A stretch of DNA of 11,802 nt from Nitrososphaerales archaeon TH526 (GTDB lineage Archaea; Thermoproteota; Nitrososphaeria; Nitrososphaerales; Nitrososphaeraceae). Below the pieces are notes generated by a model. It was given only the letters and a program-made list of their open reading frames with translations, ran no database searches and was not told the origin of the DNA. Positions 7,076-11,802 of the stretch are shown piece after piece. The position numbers and the translations under genes were made by a program. The DNA is taken from NCBI GenBank assembly GCA_014523665.1, contig JAATVR010000468.1:1-11802 (forward strand). Direction: 5' to 3'. The first letter of the stretch is position 1. Each line of letters opens with the position of its first letter.

Positions 7076-7105
7076 TGTGACCAAGACGTAACTTTTACGG
7101 TCACA
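7076..7105. repeat. Interrupted inverted repeat TGTGAC ... GTCACA
   Basis: TGTGAC (7076-7081) pairs with GTCACA (7100-7105). Inside it CGTAA (7087-7091) pairs with TTACG (7095-7099) around a CTT loop, leaving a 5-nt bulge, CAAGA. Eleven base pairs form in all. It lies about 35-60 nt upstream of the zinc-ribbon gene's TATA box, a position suited to an activator site; it could equally be an RNA hairpin. Confidence 0.5.
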
Positions 7106-7178
7106 AGAACTAGACATTTTCCTTCTCTGGCGGGTATTCCTAAGGAATGAGCAAGAATTGAATTAGTGGTGCTGTCAT

Positions 7179-7187
7179 TTTATATGG
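7179..7187 (+). promoter_or_regulatory. Plus-strand TATA-like element with no gene behind it
   Basis: TTTATATGG fits the archaeal TATA consensus and would start transcription near 7209, inside the inverted repeat at 7201-7230. No reading frame of note follows on the plus strand, so it may serve a short RNA or be chance. Confidence 0.3.
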
Positions 7188-7200
7188 TAAATCCTCACAA

Positions 7201-7230
7201 GAGGGCATAGTACCTGCTATGCTTACCCTC
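7201..7230. repeat. Strong hairpin GAGG-GCATAG ... CTATGC-CCTC
   Basis: GCATAG (7205-7210) and CTATGC (7217-7222) form a perfect 6-bp stem around TACCTG. GAGG (7201-7204) and CCTC (7227-7230) extend it by 4 bp past a 4-nt bulge, TTAC. It lies between two minus-strand genes, beside a plus-strand TATA-like element. Confidence 0.5.
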
Positions 7231-7428
7231 CAGCCAACGTGGAGATCGGTTTTATAGAAATAAATTGAAACGGCCAAACTTTCGTATTCATCGCAGAAGG
7301 GTAGCGAATTCTGCTTGTCTACGAAGTGCTGATTCTGCTAACATAGGTTGCAAATTGAAATGAAAAAATGTAATATGAGTCAAAAGTCATACGGAATGTA
7401 TATTATCATCGGCCCTTAAATTTGGTCG

Positions 7429-8157
7429 TTAGTTTATTGTTTCTCCAATGTTCTCCAAGTCAGTTGGATGTTTTTGAGACCCTATTCCTAGTGCTTCGAG
7501 CTTCGATTTCAGCACCCCACCTTGGGTCAGAATTTCCTTGCTACCTAAATCAGAAAGCACCACTTCACAGTTATCCGCGTGTGTGTCGCCATTCACCGGG
7601 TTAAAGTCGATAACAATGTCGTAGCCGTCTCCACAATCAAAATAATCCGGACCAGGTCCGCCGATCAATACGTCATCCCCAGGCCCTCCATAGAGCTCGT
7701 CCTTCCCTTTATCTCCTACCAAGAAATCACCACCGAAACTGGCCATTAAAATATCGTCATTTGGACCACCAAACAATCTGTCGTTACCATCGGAGCTGCT
7801 GAGCTCGTCATTTCCTTCATCGCCATAAAGAGTATCATCTCCAATCGAACCATGTAGGACATCATGTCGTTCCAATCCTCTTAGTGTGTCACCTGCGGTG
7901 CATCCAGTACCCTCCGTGGATATAGGACAACCAATAATTATGTCATTGCAATTAGTTCCTTTGGTGTAAGTTCTTGTGCCAATGATTATGTTTGTTCCAT
8001 CACAATCACGATCATTATTATTATTGCGATTGTCGCCATTGCCATTCTTAGCGTGTGAATAGTTCATGGACTCTACGCTAACAAAGAATCCTACTGTAAA
8101 AAGTAGCCCAAAAGATAAGATGATTAAGAATAGTGATCTACTATTATCCATACGCAT
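7429..8157 (-). CDS. Exported RTX-type calcium-binding repeat protein
   Basis: The protein has 242 residues. A signal peptide or anchor covers about 8-29 (LFLIILSFGLLFTVGFFVSV), then an Asn/Asp-rich linker (39-54). Residues about 89-180 hold RTX nonapeptide-like repeats of the GGxGxDxLx type (GDDTLYGDEGNDEL, GNDRLFGGPNDDIL, KDELYGGPGDDVLIGGPGPD), which bind Ca2+ as a parallel beta-roll on alternate turns. Several earlier turns are degenerate (CNDIIIG, HDVLHG). Six Cys (52, 70, 77, 86, 175, 197) could form disulfides outside the cell, which is unusual for RTX proteins. No type I secretion genes are nearby, and the N-terminal signal points to Sec export. There is no enzyme domain, so a structural or adhesion role at the cell surface is inferred. 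ATG codons 1 and 3 are both possible starts. Confidence 0.82.
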   Translation of the reverse strand: MRMDNSRSLFLIILSFGLLFTVGFFVSVESMNYSHAKNGNGDNRNNNNDRDCDGTNIIIGTRTYTKGTNCNDIIIGCPISTEGTGCTAGDTLRGLERHDVLHGSIGDDTLYGDEGNDELSSSDGNDRLFGGPNDDILMASFGGDFLVGDKGKDELYGGPGDDVLIGGPGPDYFDCGDGYDIVIDFNPVNGDTHADNCEVVLSDLGSKEILTQGGVLKSKLEALGIGSQKHPTDLENIGETIN

Positions 8158-8456
8158 TGTATATTCTTATCATGCACTTCTTAATATTGAGTAACTGGAA
8201 TTTCTTGCCCAAACTGTTACATAGTGCTCTATAGTACAAATAGTCCGATAGATAGTCTCGAAACCATGTCATAGAATTCTTCACTAATAGATTCCAAATA
8301 AGTACTCCAGCGTTCCCTTATTGGGGAACTGATGACGCCACCCATGAGTTATGTTTGGGAATTCACAATTTTAGTTAAATCATCATAACAGCGCAAAAAT
8401 CAAAATACAATCTGAATTACCCCTCCCCGTCAATATAGATGGGAGGCATGACAATA
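8158..8456. other. Intergenic stretch upstream of the RTX protein gene
   Basis: No gene is supported. It carries the RTX gene's TATA-like element and a perfect 6-bp inverted repeat, GTTCCC/GGGAAC, at 8312-8329 with a 6-nt loop. That repeat lies about 155 nt upstream of the RTX start and about 130 nt past the stop of the exported-protein gene. Confidence 0.35.
8180..8191 (-). promoter_or_regulatory. TATA-like element of the RTX protein gene
   Basis: The minus strand reads CTCAATATTAAG, centred about 28 nt before the ATG at 8157. The spacing fits a leaderless start; the sequence match is moderate. Confidence 0.4.
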
Positions 8457-9050
8457 CTAGTTATCTGCATTCATTTCTCCCAAGTTGAGTCTGGCCTCCA
8501 GGACGTTAGAAATAGGAATAGCCTTCTCGTCATCTGTGAGCATTGTTACAGCAGTTATATTTTTCAGATTGTGATCATTTAAAGTGGTGGCGAGTTGGAT
8601 GGTTCCTTCTGAACTTGTTAAGTTCAATGGATGAGGAAGCGATGAGGTTCTTACCAATGATTGGTTGGCGGCGTATACCTCCATAATGGCATTTATTGGG
8701 TTATCAATTAATGATGATTCAGTTACGTTGTAGTCAAGGAGTAATTTGACTTGATTTCCAGGACTATTGCTTATCGGACTCAGTGGTACAAAATGAGAGT
8801 AGTTTATTGCTTGAGATATGCTATTAGGAGAGTATCTGGGCAGGAGCGTTAACTCATCTTTAACATCCTTGGATATTTCATCTCTGACCGATGTTGCACT
8901 CGGGCCAGAGGTTTGATCTTGCGCGAAAGCTGGTTTTTGCAGAGACTCCTGAGAAACTGCGAGCGTGACGCAAACAGATAGGAAAATAAATCCTGCTGTA
9001 AAGCCAAGTATCGATACTTTTGATTTTCGTCGTGGCGATGAGGGTTTCAT
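8457..9050 (-). CDS. Exported protein of unknown function
   Basis: The protein has 197 residues. A positively charged N-terminus (PRRKSK) is followed by a hydrophobic core (13-32) and then a likely cleavage site, AFA-Q at 41-44, of the kind often seen in exported proteins of ammonia-oxidising archaea. The mature part (about 154 residues) has no Cys. It is rich in beta-forming and polar residues (VKLLLDYNVTESSL, GTIQLATTLNDHNL), suggesting a compact beta-sandwich outside the cell. Five N-glycosylation sequons are present (N83, N108, N129, N143, N164). No catalytic motif is recognisable and I do not know the family. It has its own promoter, with a perfect tandem 9-bp repeat just upstream of the TATA box. 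Confidence 0.7.
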   Translation of the reverse strand: MKPSSPRRKSKVSILGFTAGFIFLSVCVTLAVSQESLQKPAFAQDQTSGPSATSVRDEISKDVKDELTLLPRYSPNSISQAINYSHFVPLSPISNSPGNQVKLLLDYNVTESSLIDNPINAIMEVYAANQSLVRTSSLPHPLNLTSSEGTIQLATTLNDHNLKNITAVTMLTDDEKAIPISNVLEARLNLGEMNADN

Positions 9051-9070
9051 ATTCCTTTATAAACCGTAAT

Positions 9071-9080
9071 CTTTATAATA
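9071..9080 (-). promoter_or_regulatory. TATA box of the exported-protein gene
   Basis: The minus strand reads TATTATAAAG, centred about 25 nt before the ATG at 9050, implying a leaderless message. Confidence 0.6.
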
Positions 9081-9084
9081 ATAG

Positions 9085-9102
9085 CCTCAGAAACCTCAGA
9101 AA
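9085..9102 (-). repeat. Perfect tandem 9-bp repeat next to a TATA box
   Basis: TTTCTGAGG occurs twice head to tail on the minus strand (CCTCAGAAA on the plus strand, 9085-9093 and 9094-9102). It ends 5 bases before the TATA box, where TFB and activators bind in archaea. It could be a tandem regulator site or a small local duplication. Confidence 0.5.
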
Positions 9103-9517
9103 GAGTATTCTTCTATTAATGTTAGTAATTAACGAACTTTTGATTCCTATTGTAGGGCTTATATGGGAATTTCTCAAGCCTGCTTCTTTATGACCGAATC
9201 ACGGATCATTGTCTGTCTCCAGGTTATCAGTCTTGAAGGTTTTCTTAGCAATTTTCTTCAGTTTCTCCAAACTAGTCAAACGTCAAATCTGATATCATCT
9301 ATGAGAATCGGAGTTGGAAAAGTCTGAAAATCACAACCTATTTGGTTGCTGCTTCCTGTATTTGACGAATTTCACGAAATAATTCCCTACTGGTTCGCGA
9401 TTAAGAAACACAGGTGGTAATTATTGTCTTCGAGGGTCGAGGTAATTCTCACGTTATAGCCCAAGCAGGATTGGATGACCCATTTCACGACCAGACAAAT
9501 GGCCTGCATGGTAAATG

Positions 9518-9526
9518 TTTATATAC
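9518..9526 (+). promoter_or_regulatory. Distal TATA box upstream of the winged-helix gene
   Basis: TTTATATAC is close to the archaeal consensus. Transcription would begin near 9548, inside the inverted repeat at 9542-9562, giving a leader of about 55 nt before ATG 9604. Confidence 0.4.
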
Positions 9527-9541
9527 TAGATACAAGAGGGA

Positions 9542-9562
9542 TTGCGTTGCAACACAACGCAA
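9542..9562. promoter_or_regulatory. Operator-like inverted repeat TTGCGTTG-N5-CAACGCAA
   Basis: A perfect 8-bp inverted repeat with a 5-nt spacer (CAACA) also contains the palindrome GTTGCAAC at 9546-9553. It lies just upstream of the proximal TATA box and over the predicted start of the distal one. This is a typical dimeric winged-helix operator layout, and the gene that follows encodes a winged helix, so autoregulation is a reasonable guess. Confidence 0.55.
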
Positions 9563-9570
9563 ACCAACAA

Positions 9571-9582
9571 TTTATTATAATT
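9571..9582 (+). promoter_or_regulatory. Proximal TATA box of the winged-helix gene
   Basis: TTTATTATAATT is centred about 27 nt before the ATG at 9604, the spacing expected for a leaderless message. Confidence 0.55.
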
Positions 9583-9603
9583 TGTGAATACTTTAGATAG
9601 TAT

Positions 9604-10233
9604 ATGTCTAGAGAAGACAAGGTTAACGACAGTCCTAATCATTTCATAGTGCTGGATGCAATCGGTAGAGGTTTGAAAACAACAGATAAGATAAGCAAGG
9701 TGACTCGGATTGATAAATCTGAGGTAGAACTATTACTCAAAGATCTTACATTGCAGCGATTGGTCGTTCGAATGGAAAAGAAAGGCTTTTTTCGAAATAA
9801 GACAGAATTCGTCATTAACGAGACCGGGCAGAGCTTGCTTGACTCCAAAAAACACGAATTAGAACAGAAAGCCAAACACATTGAGCAGGCCTACGGCAAT
9901 GGAAATACCGCCCAATTGCAATCGTTCATGGAAGCCGAGAGGGCGTGGATCCCGATGATGCTTTTCTCTGGACTGCTAAATGTAGTGTTTTTCTCTTCAA
10001 TGATGTCTTTCATGGGTATGACGATGAGTCCTCAGGAGAGCTCGATGGCTGGAGATACCGGAGGTGCTTCTGACTCGACAGACTCCTCGACAGACTCTGG
10101 CTCAGATACTGGTGCTCAGGTGGACTCCGGTGGTGCAGATTCTGCAGGCGACAGTAGTGGTGGATTTGAAGGTGGAGGATTTGATAGTTTTGGAGGTTCT
10201 GGAATGGACTTCGGCGGTGATTTTAACTTTTAG
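9604..10233 (+). CDS. Winged-helix protein with a membrane span and Gly/Ser/Asp-rich tail
   Basis: The protein has 209 residues. Residues about 10-75 fold as a winged helix: a helix HFIVLDAIGRG, a helix-turn-helix TTDKISKVTRIDKSEVELLLKDL, then a wing LVVRMEKKGFFRNKTEFVINETG. A basic/acidic helix follows (78-112), then a Met/Phe-rich hydrophobic segment (about 114-139, WIPMMLFSGLLNVVFFSSMM) that reads as one membrane span. The rest (about 143-209) is low complexity: Asp/Ser/Thr repeats, then Gly/Phe/Asp (GGFEGGGFDSFGG), ending GGDFNF. A DNA-binding domain tethered to the membrane with an outward disordered tail is the simplest reading. The segment could instead be a buried helix. An operator-like repeat precedes the gene, suggesting self-control. 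Confidence 0.75.
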   Translation: MSREDKVNDSPNHFIVLDAIGRGLKTTDKISKVTRIDKSEVELLLKDLTLQRLVVRMEKKGFFRNKTEFVINETGQSLLDSKKHELEQKAKHIEQAYGNGNTAQLQSFMEAERAWIPMMLFSGLLNVVFFSSMMSFMGMTMSPQESSMAGDTGGASDSTDSSTDSGSDTGAQVDSGGADSAGDSSGGFEGGGFDSFGGSGMDFGGDFNF

Positions 10234-10517
10234 CATATCGAATCCAAAATTGTAGCCCTCGTCCAAAATTTCTTCTTTATTTTTGTTCAAAACCTCGATG
10301 TTGTCTTCAATGATGTTTTATTGGGGGTAAAATATCGATTAAAAGACCATGCGTAGCGTATGTACTGTCGAAAGTCATGATTAGACGGAAATGTAATTCA
10401 ATCGGCCAGATTGAGGGAGGTTATCCGAGGCTTGTGTTAAGGAGGTGTGCTTCGCTCCTGCAGCGGTTTATTTTTGCGAGATTTCGGAACATTGAACTGC
10501 GTTATTATCGGTGAAAT
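10234..10517. other. Intergenic stretch before the nitroreductase
   Basis: No gene is firmly supported. It holds a T-rich tract after the winged-helix gene, a minus-strand frame with protein-like character at 10234-10317, a strong Shine-Dalgarno-like AAGGAGGTG near 10439-10447 that leads into no useful frame, and a TATA-like GTTTATTTTT at 10466-10475 that could serve the nitroreductase. Confidence 0.35.
10269..10287 (+). terminator. T-rich tract, possible terminator of the winged-helix gene
   Basis: A pyrimidine tract dominated by T starts 36 nt after the TAG. Archaeal RNA polymerase commonly ends on T-rich stretches without a hairpin, and this is the only such tract near the gene's end. Confidence 0.35.
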
Positions 10518-10682
10518 ATGGAGTAACAAACAATTACTTGTCAGCATGCAACAGCTCTCGGTGATTCTGCGTCGGAAGAAATAGTTGCAAAAATCGCAAA
10601 GACAGGGCACCCGATCAATGAGCTTATCGCAAAGAGATGGAGTGCAAGAGCATTTTCGACGAAACCTGTAGAAAAGTCTAAA
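10518..10682 (+). other. 5' part of the nitroreductase, interrupted by TAA at codon 3
   Basis: In the nitroreductase frame, ATG GAG TAA stands at 10518-10526. From 10527 the frame stays open for 52 codons into the main reading frame, encoding ALGDSASEEIVAKIAKTGHP, then INELIAKRWSARAFSTKPVEKSK. The RWSARAF segment (10635-10655) is the conserved N-terminal FMN-phosphate-binding signature of nitroreductases, so this stretch is surely coding by origin. It contains no ATG, GTG or TTG. Either codon 3 has mutated (for example CAA or GAA to TAA), a rare start such as ATT is used, or the base is wrong. Confidence 0.6.
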
Positions 10683-11282
10683 TTGCTTTCCATTTTGGAA
10701 GCTGCAAGATGGGCCCCTTCTTCCAAAAACGAACAACCATGGCGGTACATTGTCTTCACAAAAGATAATCCAGAAAAATTAATGGAAGCCCAATCGGTCT
10801 TGCTTGAATCCAATGTTTACGCCAAAAGAGCTCCAATACTCATCTGTGCAATAGCAAAAAAAAATTATTCTGAAGGAGAAAAATACAACAGGCTCCATTT
10901 TCATGATCTAGGTGCAGCAAATGAGAATATGTTTCTAGAGGCCTTCAACCAAGGTCTCATTATGCATGAGATGGGAGGCTTTGACGTCCAAAGGGCTATC
11001 GAAGTCTTTCATATTCCCGATGACTTTGAAATTGGAATAATGATCGCAATAGGATATCAAGATAAACACTCTGTACTCCCCGAGAGATTTCGGGAAAAAG
11101 CGTTTTCCCCCACGCGAAAGGAGGAAGCTCTCAGAGATAGTATTTATCGAAGAAATTGGGAAAAGTCTGGAATGATATCAGTAATAGCCTCTGAATCAAT
11201 GTGTTTGGTTACTGATAGAGTGAAAGATAAGACAATAGTGGAATTAGATTGCAAGCCGAATCGAATAGGTTTTTTGCCTTAG
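10683..11282 (+). CDS. Nitroreductase family protein (FMN-dependent), 5' end disrupted
   Basis: The main frame from TTG 10683 gives 199 residues. AARWAPSSKNEQPWRYIVF (7-25) is the FMN-binding loop of the nitroreductase fold; HDLGAANENMFLEAFNQGL (74-92) is the central dimer helix; FEIGIMIAIGYQ (115-126) is the conserved strand near the flavin. The family reduces nitro groups, quinones or other electrophiles with NAD(P)H and acts as a homodimer in the cytoplasm; the substrate is not predictable here. The TTG start is almost certainly wrong, because the conserved RWSARAF motif lies upstream in frame (10635-10655) behind an in-frame TAA. The tail after about residue 162 (GMISVIASESMCLVTDRVK...) is longer than usual, perhaps from a lost stop. 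The gene may be inactive or recently damaged. Confidence 0.8.
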   Translation: MLSILEAARWAPSSKNEQPWRYIVFTKDNPEKLMEAQSVLLESNVYAKRAPILICAIAKKNYSEGEKYNRLHFHDLGAANENMFLEAFNQGLIMHEMGGFDVQRAIEVFHIPDDFEIGIMIAIGYQDKHSVLPERFREKAFSPTRKEEALRDSIYRRNWEKSGMISVIASESMCLVTDRVKDKTIVELDCKPNRIGFLP

Positions 11283-11738
11283 GCATTTCGGCTTCTCCTA
11301 AAAATGCGTTACTACTAAATATAGCCTATAGTTGTTCCAAGTCAGTGAAATAGTTATTCTAAAAAAAACCGAACCAAACATTAGATATCGTTGACTGAGA
11401 GAGAACCGCATAAAAACAAAATGCATCCAAGCTCTATGAGCTGCAACAGGGCATTTAAGATTAAACCTTGATATTATTTCAGAATTTGTAAATGAGATCG
11501 TAAATTATCCTAAAAGCCTATGGTACTCGCAGAAGTGAGTTATACCTCACTTAGTAACAAATCAAGCCAACAGGAAAGGCAATATACATACTAATTGTCA
11601 ATTCTAAATTGATCAGGTTTTAAATACGTTTGACTCGGAGTCCCAATAAGTTACATTTAGAAGGCACTCTGATCACTAATCCAATTTCCGTGATTGGGCT
11701 TCTAAGCGGAATAGATCAGCTACAAAGTTGCAGAGCCA
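11283..11738. other. Intergenic stretch, no convincing gene
   Basis: I see no supported gene or tRNA. It holds a perfect 7-bp inverted repeat at 11533-11552, a TATA-like TTTTAAATACG near 11617-11627 (+) with no frame behind it, and CCAAT/ATTGG arms at 11681-11697. Confidence 0.4.
11533..11552. repeat. Perfect 7-bp inverted repeat AAGTGAG-TTATAC-CTCACTT
   Basis: Arms of 7 bp flank a 6-nt loop. It is not followed by a T-run on either strand and is not next to a clear promoter. Its role is unknown. Confidence 0.45.
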
Positions 11739-11802
11739 CTATCCAACTCCTGTGGGAGGGTGATGCTCCTTATGTTCTAGTTTGACATGTTCTTCCTTTT
11801 CA
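11739..11802 (-). CDS. C-terminal tail of a gene running off the right edge (partial)
   Basis: Only one minus-strand frame is open to the edge. It gives 20 residues, EKEEHVKLEHKEHHPPTGVG, then TAG at 11741-11739. The Glu/Lys/His-rich helix followed by a Pro/Gly end looks like a real protein tail, and the other two minus-strand frames stop within about 35 bases. The family cannot be told from so little. Confidence 0.45.
   Translation of the reverse strand, partial: EKEEHVKLEHKEHHPPTGVG

Larger units (their letters stand above)
7003..7428. other. Intergenic stretch with a promoter and two strong inverted repeats
   Basis: No protein gene is supported. It holds the zinc-ribbon gene's TATA box, the inverted repeats at 7076-7105 and 7201-7230, and a plus-strand TATA-like element at 7179-7187 with no reading frame behind it. 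A short RNA is possible. From 7231 to 7428 I see nothing further apart from another AT-rich element near 7248-7258. Confidence 0.4.
9051..9541. other. Divergent intergenic stretch, no convincing gene
   Basis: It holds the promoter of the exported protein (left) and the distal promoter of the winged-helix gene (right). Between about 9110 and 9510 I see no supported gene. A 26-codon minus-strand frame at 9199-9279 with a TTG start (MTSLEKLKKIAKKTF...) is protein-like but lacks a TATA box. Confidence 0.4.

Noticed and set aside
9199..9279. 26-codon minus-strand frame, MTSLEKLKKIAKKTF...
   Set aside because: Protein-like, but it needs a TTG start and has no TATA or Shine-Dalgarno element.
9639..9881. 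Minus-strand 80-residue frame
   Set aside because: Shadow of the winged-helix coding region, Ser/Cys-rich with no promoter.
10439..10494. Near-perfect Shine-Dalgarno AAGGAGGTG
   Set aside because: The only frame it could serve stops after about 16 codons, and it is about 70 nt from the nitroreductase ATG.
11283..11802. tRNA gene
   Set aside because: No GTTCGAATCC-type T-loop or cloverleaf pairing was found on either strand here or elsewhere in the window.

Overview
The window looks like a stretch of ammonia-oxidising archaeal chromosome, most likely Nitrososphaerales (Nitrososphaera or Nitrosocosmicus type). This is inferred, not proven. The clues are: an eL13-type ribosomal protein, a family confined to archaea and eukaryotes; archaeal TATA boxes 25-30 nt before start codons, implying leaderless messages; an exported protein with the AFA-Q signal-cleavage style common in these archaea; extracellular proteins dense in N-glycosylation sequons; and an orphan Cache-type histidine kinase. 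The DNA is AT-rich, and the genes stand alone with large gaps rather than in operons.

Layout. 1-534: the tail of a gene entering from the left (1-72), an orphaned coding-like frame (158-295) followed by a small stem-loop, then little else. 535-912 (-): a divergent eL13-like protein with a basic tail. 1203-1340 (-): an unlisted 45-residue single-membrane-span protein. 1646-2146 (+): a left-handed beta-helix acyltransferase. 2519-4321 (-): a dCache sensor histidine kinase whose natural start seems to be ACG. 4513-6045 (+): a membrane-anchored, sequon-rich family 1 solute-binding protein, divergent from the kinase. 6397-7002 (-): a zinc-ribbon protein of unknown role. 7429-8157 (-): an exported RTX-type calcium-binding protein. 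8457-9050 (-): an exported protein of unknown role. 9604-10233 (+): a winged-helix protein with a membrane span and a Gly/Ser/Asp-rich tail, behind an operator-like inverted repeat. 10518-11282 (+): a nitroreductase whose 5' end is interrupted by a stop at codon 3. 11739-11802 (-): the tail of a gene running off the right edge.

Functional themes. The region is surface- and sensing-oriented accessory chromosome: a sensor kinase beside a binding protein that lacks any transporter, two further exported proteins, and a membrane-attached DNA-binding protein. The only apparent enzymes besides the kinase are the acyltransferase and the nitroreductase. I see no mobile element, CRISPR array, rRNA or tRNA.

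No clearly new multi-gene system is visible. The points most worth checking are two genes with abnormal starts (ACG in the kinase, ATG-GAG-TAA in the nitroreductase), the divergent binding protein/kinase pair, the operator-like repeat before the winged-helix gene, and two strong hairpins at 7076-7105 and 7201-7230.
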